Part shown: positions 24,528-37,003 of the stretch, in pieces
How the letters are laid out: the number at the start of each line of letters is the position of its first letter
How positions within the stretch are numbered: the first letter of the stretch is position 1
From: Rhabditophanes sp. KR3021
Taxonomy: Eukaryota; Nematoda; Chromadorea; Rhabditida; Alloionematidae
DNA length: 64,000 bases
Assembly: GCA_963281155.1 (NCBI GenBank)
Contig: CAUJLY010000004.1
Span: forward strand, 2,666,001-2,730,000
Reading direction: 5' to 3'
Position numbers and translations under genes: made by a program
The notes under the pieces: generated by a model
What the model saw: the letters and a program-made list of their open reading frames with translations, nothing else
Database searches by the model: none
What the model was told of the DNA's origin: nothing

Positions 24528-25225
24528 TTAACCCTCTTGAGGAGCCATTGCATTACTAACAACAAGCATAACAAGGGCAACAGCAATATAAACCCAATAT
24601 TTTTGGAAGAATCCTCGGTTGTCGGCATCTCCACCAGCTTGTCTGGCCTTCTGTTCTTTTTCGATTCTAGTCAAGAAGGTGAGAGTGTCCGGAGGTGGAA
24701 TTTGATTTGGTCTCACTACCTCGATTACAAATTCAGCTTCATTCTTGAAGTCTTTTGAAACGCCGTGAGAATCAACGCAAGTTCCATTGATTGAGGCTTC
24801 GACCAGGCTGTATGGATGGAGGGTAATAGAGGCAATGTTGTTTTCGTCTTTACCGATAACGATATCAATTTTGTGAGCTAAGTTTGAATCTGATATCAAA
24901 CACAATGGTAGTGAAGTGATAAAAGTAGAGTCGTCGAAAGATAAATAATACAAGTCGGCATTGGATTGAATTCCTGTTTGAATGTCTCTTTTAAGAGAAG
25001 TCAATGTGTTGGCTGAAACATCGAACTTAGTTCCAATATCGGCTTCTCTATTGGGGGAAGATTTAAACTTGATAACACCTAGTGGTTTAAAGTGTTCCGT
25101 ATCTACAAAATAAATAAGCATTTTGTAAACATTGGCTTACCAGATATCGAGTAACTGACAGATACATCCTTAGGAACTGCAAATACACACCAAATGAGAG
25201 ATAAGAAGAGGGAAAGTTTGATCAT
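24528..25225 (-). CDS. EMC10: ER membrane protein complex subunit 10
   Basis: Exons 25225-25141 and 25102-24528, 219 aa, joined in phase 1 across a 38-nt intron. A signal peptide (MIKLSLFLSLIWCVFA) leads a beta-rich lumenal domain, then the EMC10 hallmark PPPDTLTFLTRIEKEQKAR and FFQKYWVYIAVALVMLVV, one transmembrane anchor near the C-terminus. Known role: lumenal/membrane part of the EMC insertase that helps tail-anchored and multipass proteins enter the ER membrane. It is upstream of BAP18 on the same strand with 132 nt between them. Confidence 0.9.
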
Positions 25226-26038
25226 TTTGAATGTAAAAATGTATTCTGCTAGACCAATCTTACAACAGTATCCTTTTTCCAAACTATCTCTAAACAAAAA
25301 TCCTTTTAAGATGGTGACACAATTGTTTAGCTTGTCAATTTATTTAATAACCTTTATTCATAGTATCATTTAAGGTAGAATCATTAAAAGCAAATGCATA
25401 TTATTAAGGAGGGTAATTTTCCTCGTTTCCACGTCCATATATAGGAGAGCATGTATCTCGTCTCAAAGTCTTAAATGGACCATTAAACTTGTTAAAGGTA
25501 GGTATTACACCAGAATACATATTTGAAGCAGATTTGTGGGTACAGATAAATGGAAACGCACTTACGTCTTGATTCGATGGAATAAAATACGCAAGACATA
25601 CATTTGGATTGTCGCCACATAACGTGTATGTCAATCCAATATCAGCTATACTTGTGAACCGCCTCAATTTCAAACCATCTCTTTGGTTGAAAGGAGTTTA
25701 AATATATTTATCAAATGCCTACAGTTTTTGATGAAACTGATCCTAATTCTTTACACAAAATAAGTATATGATCAAATGCTTTTAAAAGTGCACAGAGTGT
25801 CATCTTTAATTCACACCAAATATGTTTTACATTCAACTTGTGTGTGGTAAGGATATTTTTATGCAACTTATTTGTAGAAAAAGAATGATAATAGTTTTTA
25901 TTAAGCAATGAAAAGAATAAAAATGGTACAGAGTTGATGAAAAAATAGTTTATTACATAAAAAAAATAAAAGAGATCAGTTGAAAGCCCTAAAAAGGACT
26001 GTGGGATGAAATGACAATATGATAATTGTTTGCCTTAA
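25226..26038. other. EMC10 to histone H4 gap; one weak minus-strand exon
   Basis: A minus-strand open stretch at 25404-25690 looks coding (for example CGDNPNVCLAYFIPSNQD, then CSPIYGRGNEENYPP and stop) with four spaced cysteines. I could not place a start or a clean upstream exon, so it may be a terminal exon of a small secreted protein or a pseudogene. The rest shows nothing. Confidence 0.3.
25985..26000 (-). terminator. Histone H4 3' stem-loop
   Basis: Minus strand AGTCCTTTTTAGGGCT folds as a 6-bp stem (one G-U pair) with a UUUU loop, 38 nt after the H4 stop, preceded by CCCAC. It is the form bound by SLBP for replication-dependent histone mRNA 3' processing. Confidence 0.88.
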
Positions 26039-27013
<975 letters not shown>

Positions 27014-27068
27014 CTTTCTTCATATTGTTGCTTATTAATATTTTAATATGGTCTCATAATATACCAAC

Positions 27069-27084
27069 AGCTCTATTTAGAGCT
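27069..27084 (+). terminator. Histone H3 3' stem-loop
   Basis: AGCTCTATTTAGAGCT is a perfect 6-bp stem with AUUU loop, 56 nt after the H3 TAG, followed by ACCACC. Supports replication-dependent 3' processing. Confidence 0.9.
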
Positions 27085-27720
27085 ACCACCATTTCTTCCC
27101 ATTTTTCAATAAAATGTGTGTTCTAACTAAATGTGTTTTTATGTAATTATTCATATGTGAAGTGTGTAGGTGTTTCACCATTTTTATGTAAAGGGATGAC
27201 ATTGTGTCCCATCCAAATATTTGTTCCGTAATATCATCAAAATATTGTCAATCCTAAATTTAGACTATGTCATACAAACTTGTGCAGGAAATTTGATGAA
27301 TACAGGTAATTGATGAAATATACGTACAACCCTATACCGATGATCATACCAACGCCAATCTGCAGCTTAAAACTTTGTCATAAATTTATAAACCATTTAC
27401 AATTAGTTTGAAGAATATTGTTGACACAAACTAAACAGTTATTTTTATAAAGACATTTGATTTGAATAGTCAAAAACAATAACAATAAACTAAATGCTAT
27501 TTCAAATTGAAAAGCCTGTACTACTTGATAGTCCATACAATCGTCTAGGGGTAATCGCGTATATTAAAAGAACACAAAAAGGCAAAAAAAAGAGGAATGT
27601 AATGAATAAAATTTTATTATACACGAAATCATCCTTAAATCTGATTGGATATTTTCTGATGGAGACTGAAATGTCTAGCAAATAATAAGTTTTATTTAAT
27701 CAAAAGAGATCATAAACTGT
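27085..27720. other. gap between histone pairs
   Basis: No gene or repeat recognised; a 62-codon open frame at 27494-27685 has no domain features. Confidence 0.5.
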
Positions 27721-27736
27721 AGTCCTAAGGAGGACT
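27721..27736 (-). terminator. Histone H2A 3' stem-loop
   Basis: Minus strand AGTCCTCCTTAGGACT, a perfect 6-bp stem with CCUU loop, 52 nt after the H2A stop. Confidence 0.9.
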
Positions 27737-27788
27737 GTTGGGGCAAAATAAATTGAAACAACACAAATATAATCGACAAAATGCAGAC

Positions 27789-28184
27789 TTAATCAGTGGT
27801 GGAGGCAGCTTCAGCGGCAGTTTTCTTTGGAACAAGTCCAGATTGGATGTTTGGAAGAACTCCACCTTGAGCAATGGTGACTCCGGATAAGAGTTTGTTC
27901 AATTCTTCGTCATTTCTGATGGCCAATTGAAGATGTCTGGGGTTGATTCTGGACTTCTTGTTATCACGGGCAGCGTTACCGGCCAATTCAAGAACTTCAG
28001 CAGCCAAGTACTCGAGAACAGCGGCGAGGTAAACTGGAGCTCCGGCACCAACTCTCTCCGCGTAGTTTCCTTTTCTGAGCATACGGTGAAGACGACCAAC
28101 TGGGAATTGAAGTCCAGCTCTGCTAGATCTCGACTTGGCTTTTCCTGTGGACTTAGCTTTTCCTCCCTTTCCGCGACCAGACAT
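27789..28184 (-). CDS. H2A: Histone H2A
   Basis: 131 aa starting [20 protein letters not shown], no intron. Canonical core: [20 protein letters not shown], the acidic-patch text [19 protein letters not shown], and the docking region [14 protein letters not shown]. The C-terminus [12 protein letters not shown] lacks the SQ(E/D) tail of H2A.X and the features of H2A.Z, so it is replication-dependent H2A. Divergent to H2B with TATAAAAG at 28255-28248. Confidence 0.97.
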   Translation of the reverse strand: MSGRGKGGKAKSTGKAKSRSSRAGLQFPVGRLHRMLRKGNYAERVGAGAPVYLAAVLEYLAAEVLELAGNAARDNKKSRINPRHLQLAIRNDEELNKLLSGVTIAQGGVLPNIQSGLVPKKTAAEAASTTD

Positions 28185-28519
28185 TATTTGATTTGAATGA
28201 ATTAAAGTTTGAGTTAAACTCAGATACCAAATACACACAAACTATCTCTTTTATACTTTTTCTTTCTGCTGTGGGTGTGTCTCTTTTAATCAGACACATG
28301 TGTATGTAAATACATCACAAATGCGGGAAAGTTGTATATTTCCACTTTTACTATCGCTGTGGGCGTGTCTATTTTATTTACACACATATGTTCTTAAAGA
28401 TAGGGCATTAAATGCGGGAAAGCGGAATAACTCCACCCATCGCTATCTACATTTTGTATAAAAGACAACGCATTTACTAAACAAGATCACTTGTATTTAT
28501 ACATTTACTTTATTCAATC
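28185..28519. promoter_or_regulatory. Divergent H2A/H2B promoter with duplicated module
   Basis: TATA boxes at 28255-28248 (minus) and 28457-28464 (plus). Between them a module GTGGGYGTGTCT...ACACAyaTrTGT...AATGCGGGAAAG appears twice (about 28271-28331 and 28360-28422). Each copy ends in GCGGGAAA (28323 and 28414), an E2F-type site expected for S-phase control. Confidence 0.75.
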
Positions 28520-28891
28520 ATGCCACCAAAGCCCGCTGCTAAAGGAAAGAAAGCTGTCAAAGCCACCAAGACCGTCCGTGTTGGAGGAGAAAAGAAGAGA
28601 AGGAAGACCAGAAAGGAATCTTACTCCACTTACATCTACCGTGTATTGAAGCAAGTCCATCCAGACACTGGAGTCTCTTCAAAGGCCATGTCAATCATGA
28701 ACTCATTCGTGAATGATGTCTTCGAAAGAATCGCCGGAGAAGCCTCCAAACTCGCCCAATACAACAAGAAGTCCACCATCTCATCCAGAGAAATCCAAAC
28801 TTCTGTTCGTCTTATTCTTCCAGGAGAGTTGGCCAAGCACGCTGTTTCCGAAGGAACAAAGGCTGTCACCAAGTACACCAGCTCCAAGTAA
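28520..28891 (+). CDS. H2B: Histone H2B
   Basis: 123 aa, [17 protein letters not shown] at the start, then [39 protein letters not shown] and the C-terminal VTKYTSSK with the ubiquitylated Lys. No intron; stem-loop follows at 28945-28960. Start context TCAATCATGCC, 56 nt after the TATA box. Confidence 0.97.
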   Translation: MPPKPAAKGKKAVKATKTVRVGGEKKRRKTRKESYSTYIYRVLKQVHPDTGVSSKAMSIMNSFVNDVFERIAGEASKLAQYNKKSTISSREIQTSVRLILPGELAKHAVSEGTKAVTKYTSSK

Positions 28892-28944
28892 ATTCGCTTT
28901 AAAAAGTGTTTTGATTGATCTCTTTTTATTACTCTTATCCCACC

Positions 28945-28960
28945 AGTCCTCTTTAGGACT
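28945..28960 (+). terminator. Histone H2B 3' stem-loop
   Basis: AGTCCTCTTTAGGACT, perfect 6-bp stem with CUUU loop, 53 nt after the H2B stop. Confidence 0.9.
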
Positions 28961-29055
28961 ACTATTTTTGTAATATAATTTTTTTTATTTTAATAATAAA
29001 ATTGTCTTTTTCATCAAGAGTGTGTATTTATTCTGTTTGCTTCGAGAGGTCATAT

Positions 29056-29250
29056 ATTTTGCGGGAAACAACCCATCATCACATACCCCTATGCAACCGG
29101 TGAAATAGTTTGCCAATATATGCATGTTTGGCGGGAAACAACTCATCTTCATATACTACTATACAACAGGAAGATTAATTTGTCAATATATGTTTGGCGG
29201 GAAATAACTCATCATACACCGCTATACAGCAGGAAAAGTAATTTTAACAT
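29056..29250 (+). repeat. Three tandem ~68-bp units, each with an E2F-like site
   Basis: GCGGGAAA starts at 29061, 29131 and 29197. Each is followed by CAACTCATCATCATA-like text, then CTATACAACAGGAA-like text; copies 1 and 2 continue into TTTGYCAATATATG and TTTG. Located between the 3' ends of H2B and the CK1-like gene. Confidence 0.8.
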
Positions 29251-29587
29251 ATGCGTTTCGTTTATTTTGTATGTGATGGCCTAGTTTATGTGCGCTTGGG
29301 TCATAAATAATACATCGATCACACAACATCTGCTTGTTGAATGAAAAGCAATTGACCATCGTAAAAACGGCAATGCCATAAATGTCATATGTTCGTATGC
29401 AACATAAGCATATATTTTTAAATCTGAGAGCAAATAGATTTACTTTTTTAAAATTATTTGAATAGGCAAATTGGTGCACATAAATTAGAGGTTGAATAAC
29501 CTTCATTAACGAATAATATTGGATTGTTCTGCACGATATGCATTAAGGATATGTTAGTTTATAATTAGTTCAAATAAAGACGCCATG

Positions 29588-31003
29588 TTAATCTTCTTGG
29601 GTACAGTCGTCATCGAGTCCAGCCGTAAACTTTTTCATCTTATCCAACTGAGCTTGAAGTTTCTTATTATCGTTCATTAGTGTTTTCTGGATGACTTTGT
29701 TGGGACCTTGATTGGTCATAAACTTTTGATTTCGCCTTTCAATATCAGAAGCACGTTCACCAAACAGTCCTTGTCCAACCTTTTTCTTAGCAACTTTCCC
29801 TTTAACTGGCCCGACTTTTTCCTTGCTAATAACCTATAAATATGTCAGATATGCAATAACTTTTGTTAAGAATGCTTTAGTACGTAAGATAGAAATAAGC
29901 TATATGATCCCGATCTCTTAGGTATGAGCATTAATGCTGTGATAACAACATTATAATCTATACAACAAAAGTGGCAAAGGTGATATAAGATCATCTTGCA
30001 ATATATATAAAGGTATACAAATGTGATTTAAGACCCAATTGCTGCTACACTACAACGATATATAAAACATGGATAAAGTATGATATGAGAAACTAAAAGA
30101 ATATTGTTAGAAAGCAATATAAAAAGAGTTGATAGCATATATCCCTTTACAAACCTTTGCGACTATCTTATCCCTGAACTTCTTGCCAACTTTAGAAGTA
30201 GTGATAGTCTTTGGAGTATCTCTTGAGTAAGCAAAAAGGCTACAATGTGTGATTGTGCCGATAAATTGACAACCCTTCTTTTCTTCCTTATAAATTATCT
30301 TGTCACTAGGTTTTTCCTTTGTACCGAATTTTTTGCTTAGTCCAAAGTCGATTAGATGAAAAATTTGCCTCAGATCATCATCCTTATGTCCGAAGACGAA
30401 ATTGGCCGGTTTGCAGTCGAGATGAATGATGCCGATATCATGAAGTCCTTTGATAGCAGTCAACACTTGGTACATTACTCTTGTCCAACTTGAGATGTCT
30501 AGGGCTTCGTTGGGAACTAAGGCTAGTATTTCGAACAAATTAGGGCCTAATAAAGACATAACCATATAATCAAAATGTGGCTTCTCTCCAGTAGCGAAAA
30601 GAGATGGGAAGTGAGCAGTATGGCCTTTTCCAGTGAGTTTGTATAGAATAGAGGACTCGTATCGGATGTTTGATACATTAGCAGCATGCGCAGACTTGGA
30701 TCTAGCTTCAGCCTTAAAAGCAGCAGCAACCTCGACACCGTCGGCAAATGTAGCAGTTGCCTTGTAGACCACTGCAAAGCCTCCGCGTCCAATCTTCCAT
30801 TTATCGATAAAAGTATTAGCAAGGGACGTGTGATCTAGTGTCTTGAGGTCTTCTTCCTCGTCTTTCAAAGGAACAGGAAATGTGGCGTTGTCGAAGATGA
30901 CTGTTTCCGCACCTCTCTTTCTGACATAAGGAACTGGAGGATTATTGTTGATGGGCTGAGTAGTGCCTGGAAGCCGATTCGGCTCTGGATTGATGGCAGC
31001 CAT
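29588..31003 (-). CDS. CK1/VRK-like protein kinase lacking most of the C-lobe
   Basis: Exons 31003-30155 and 29833-29588, 364 aa, phase-0 join AK|VISKEK. The kinase part starts near residue 70: IGRGGFAVVYKA (Gly loop), AAFKAEAR (Lys of the VAxK position), HLDCKPANF (HRD/Asn loop with Asp and Asn kept) and LIDFGLSKKF (DFG). Activation-loop text GTITHCSLFAYSRDTP follows, then homology stops: the DDLES-type block and helices F-I are absent. A lysine-rich tail with a possible coiled coil (NKKLQAQLDKMKKFT) ends the protein. The 321-nt intron shows no missing exon. Nematodes have many CK1-type kinases; whether this one is active is open. Confidence 0.7.
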
Positions 31004-31440
31004 TGCAATAAGTTTGAATTAATTGACAAAATCACAAGCATTTATAAAGTAAAAATTTGAATTGTATTGTTTTATTTAAAAAATAGATTACCCTATGGAG
31101 TTAGAATATCTTATAAAGTTAAATTATCTAGTAAAGACAGATATTTGATCGAAGCTAGTTATAACAAAGATATTCAACAAATAAAGATAATGTTTATGAT
31201 GCCACTTTATTGAACCACAATATAAATTAAAATACATTAAGAATTAGTTTAAATTACATTTTGTTATTTATTGAAGAAAAATAATTCGTATAGAAATGCA
31301 GCAATCTATACTACCAAAAAAGAACAACCGAAATAAAAGACTGAGTGAGCTTATTTATAATAGATATCCTCATTAGTCCAGTATATAAGATTGACATTTA
31401 ACCATTATTATAATAACATAAATATAGGGCAATAAGTGTT
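31004..31440. other. gap between kinase promoter and actin 3' end
   Basis: AT-rich; nothing recognised. Confidence 0.5.
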
Positions 31441-33804
<2,364 letters not shown>

Positions 33805-34641
33805 TTATTTCTTAAAACAATCACCACCAAGACCGGCAAGAGTTTGGTAATTAGGATCATTGGTTACGGCTTTGGCGTTCCTATCAGTGGGTGCTTTTGG
33901 TCTAGCAGCTCCTCCTTTCTTGTCGGCTCCGAAGACGTCAACACCTAGATCATTTAAAGTTTGATAGTTTCTGTCATATGTGCCAGCTTTAGCGTTTTTG
34001 TCAACTGGAGCTTTTGGGCCTCTAGCAACATCTCCTTTTTTGTCGGCTCCAAAGCAATCTGCAGCAAGTCCTCCAAGAGTCTGATAGTTGGGGTCATTGG
34101 TTCCAGCAATTCCACCAGCGGCTGGTGCTTTTGGTCCTTCAGGGGCACTTCCTGCAGCTTTCTTGTCCCCACCAAAACAATCGGCAGCAAGCCCTCCGAG
34201 TGTTTGATAGTTGGGGTCATTGGTTCCGGCAACACCTCCTACAGCAGGAACTTTTGGACCACCGACAGCTTTACCTGCACCTTTGTCAGCTCCAAAGCAA
34301 TCGCCGGCAAGATTTGCGAGTGTCTGATAGTTAGCATCGTTGGTTCCTGAAAATATTTTAATTGAAGCCAAAGTTTGTATACTAAATTATTTACCAGCAA
34401 TTCCTTTTTGTTCAGGTACTTTGATATCATTTCCACGTCCTTTTATATCAACTTTATCCTTCTTGTCTTTCTTTGTACTTCCTAAAGTCCAGGGTTTTGA
34501 TTTGGAAGAAGTTCCAGACAGGCCTTTTGGTTTAGTCTTGTCAGTCGACACGATCTTCATGTTTTTGTTTCCCCCACAACTAGGAAAAAGGTGTAAGAGA
34601 GAAATAAAAGCAGTAAAAGATAATATAAAAGAACAAATCAT
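33805..34641 (-). CDS. Secreted protein with five NYQTL repeats
   Basis: Exons 34641-34395 and 34346-33805, 262 aa, phase-1 join GIAG|TNDANYQTL. A signal peptide (MICSFILSFTAFISLLHLF) is followed by a Lys-rich linker, then five units of about 35 residues with core GTNDPNYQTLGGLAADCFG; units vary (repeat 4 has DVFGADKK). Each unit is joined by GPKAP-type spacers. Copies 1, 2, 3 and 5 keep one Cys in DCF, which could link units. I recall similar TxDPNYQTL repeats in nematode proteins but cannot name the family or role. The neighbours on the same strand are also small secreted proteins. Confidence 0.75.
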
Positions 34642-34773
34642 CTTAGGCGTCACGAAATGTATTTGAAGCGTTTAAATAAAAAACCCTTGTTAAATTCATT
34701 TAGGAGTAAAATTTATTAGAATAACATAATCACATATATTCAAATTTTCTCAAATTACAATATAATAACCATC

Positions 34774-35521
34774 TTAAACGTATTTCAATGAAAAGATAAT
34801 TCCATCAGACTTGGTAGGTGATGTGACAGTAATATCAAAAGGTGCCTTCAATGAGTCTACTATTTGTGGAGTATAACTTGTGGCACTGAATTTTTTCGTT
34901 CCAATTGTCAAAGTTGAACTCCCTTGAACAATAATATATGTCAATGTAACTGATGTGCTTGTTGTTATTGTGTATTTACATGAAATAGATTGGAAACTTC
35001 CACTTGAAGTGATTGTTTTTCCTGTATCAAACTTAGAACAAGCACCATCCGTAACTGAGGACAAAGTTGTGGTAGGTGGGGGAAGAGTCGTTGAAGGAGT
35101 TTCAACACAATTTGAGTTTCTCATACAAGTTGCAATTGCAGTGTAGTTGTTTAATCTTCCTTGAACAATATTATAAGTATCAGTGACACTAGCAATTAAA
35201 GAAGCGAGGGATGCTTGATTATCAGTCAGTACTTGTGAATCATTTTGGAGTTTCATAATGTTCTGATTCAAATTGCCATTAGCACTCATTTGATAAATCA
35301 ATGAAGTCATGTTATTTGATAAGCTAAACATTCATAATTGTATTAATTAATAAGCTGATTAGTTAGTGAAATTACCTTTGCATTTGACTACCAAGGTTAT
35401 ACGCTCTCTGAACAACATCCTTTGGGTCAATATTAAGTGGAGGGGCAACAGTAATTGTTATAGGAGAATCACAAAATGCATGCGCTACAATAAGAAATAA
35501 GAAGAAAACGGATTTATTCAT
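34774..35521 (-). CDS. Secreted protein with CUB-like C-terminal domain
   Basis: Exons 35521-35376 and 35323-34774, 231 aa, phase-2 join. Signal peptide MNKSVFFLFLIVAHAFC; helical middle region with Asn/Gln-rich heptads; motif ATCMRNSNC; Thr/Pro linker; then a beta-rich domain with two cysteines (ACSKFDTGKTI and SISCKYTITT), similar to nematode CUB-like domains. The TCMRxSNC motif, the signal peptide and the exon layout are shared with the next gene (35649-36084), so they are tandem paralogues. Role unknown; such proteins often act outside the cell or in the gut. Confidence 0.65.
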
Positions 35522-35648
35522 CTTGGCCAAAATGAAAACTAACAAATTGTTCTCAACTATTAATTAGAAAAGGGTGCAGTTTAATTAGGTGATAAGGTAT
35601 AGTAGCACTTTATTGATAAAATTTATTCTGTAAAAATTTTAAAAATGT

Positions 35649-36084
35649 TTAATTTGATGCACAATTTGATCCTCTCATGCAAGTTATTTGACTGCTCACA
35701 AAATTAAGAATGACAGTGGAATTTGTTAATTGAATTTGTGTGGCGGCAATGCGGCTTTGTAGATTTCCAACAATTGTAGATTTTAGAGTTTGTGCCTTTA
35801 TTTTCAAATCATCCAAGGTACTTTTGTATGCAACTTGAGTGGCATTTATGTTGTTGAGTAAATCATTAATTTCAGAATTCAATCTTAAACAATATTTTAT
35901 ATTCATAACAATTAGGAACTTACAAAGCAATTTTAGTGGCCAAACCATTTGTAACAACCAAAGTTTGTTCTAATTTCTCAAGAGGAATTTGTTCGGTAAC
36001 GTTATAAACGCCATCTGGAGTATCAGTCGCGATGGCAGTTGCAATTAAAGCAAAGGCATAAAAATATAAAGCAAACTTTGACAT
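35649..36084 (-). CDS. Small secreted protein with TCMRGSNC end
   Basis: Exons 36084-35924 and 35883-35649, 131 aa, phase-2 join over a 40-nt intron. Signal peptide MSKFALYFYAFALIATAIAT, a helical central part (EINDLLNNINATQVAYKS) and a terminal ITCMRGSNCASN. It corresponds to the N-terminal half of its neighbour at 34774-35521 but ends where that protein goes on into the CUB-like domain. Confidence 0.65.
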
Positions 36085-36230
36085 ATTTTTGATGAAATAA
36101 TGATGAGTAGCACACTCTAATTATAATTGCTAATCAGATCATTTTAAACAAGAAAAGGGAGCACTCTTTAAATAGATAAGAATCAAATAACTTTATTTTG
36201 TCAACTATAATCATCTTACGATGCATACAA

Positions 36231-37003
36231 TTACCCTATACATTTTAGAGCCTTTTTAATAAAAAATTTGAATGGATTGCAATAAAATTCTATGCATGCC
36301 TTAGTGTAATTTTGTCTTTGAGTAATAAGGGCATTCTTGATGTAAAAAAGAATGTACATATTCAAGACTGTACATCCAATGATATTCTGAGATGTTTCGA
36401 ATAATGTATTGAAGATTATCACTTTTAAACACATAGCAGCTACAATTATTGATACAGTCATAAAAATAAATGCTTTTACAATTTCGAATACATTTCCACA
36501 GAATGTTAAGTATATTAAGAGTCCAGTTAATGACACCAATAAAACAACCAATTGTTGCAAAATGAATTCCAGATCAAAGTAAAAGACTAAAATAAGCGGA
36601 ATAATAATGAAAATTTAACCGTTAAATGATATTTATTTAACTTACTTAAATTAGATGTATAAAAAGCAAGTGCCGCGCTAAACAAAACAAAGCCCACTAC
36701 ATTTTTAGGGTAATTCTTTGCAAAAACAAACATAAACGAGTACGTTGTCATAAATGCCGCAAAAAAAGACAGAAGGATCCATGGGGAGTGTTGTAAAAAA
36801 CCTTTCGCGCCGTTTATTGATAGTATTTTAAAGTATACAATAAATATTGATGTGACCTGAATCATGAGTGTTAGCACGACTTTTTTACATTGAACTATAA
36901 ATAAACATCAAAATATTAAATATACCACAAACATACCTAGCTTGTCCGCAACGTGAATGTTCGTTTCTAGTAGCGATGGGTTTGTAGTTGGTAGAATTTC
37001 CAT
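36231..37003 (-). CDS. Lifeguard/TMBIM (BI-1 family) membrane protein
   Basis: Exons 37003-36937, 36894-36646 and 36586-36231, 223 aa, both joins phase 1. Six to seven membrane segments. Family landmarks: VQCKKVVLTLMIQVT at the place of the FVRKVYxLLxxQL block, YPKNVVGFVLFSAALAFYTS (P-x-N-x8-A-Y type), then FYFDLEFILQQLVVLL and LNMYILFYIKNAL near the end. Divergent from vertebrate LFG proteins (the LDTQ motif is only partly kept). Known role of the family: calcium leak and anti-apoptotic control at ER/Golgi membranes. Confidence 0.65.

Noticed and set aside
25404..25673. Full annotation of a small Cys-containing secreted gene
   Set aside because: Looks coding, but no start or in-phase upstream exon could be found; kept only as a note in the gap entry.
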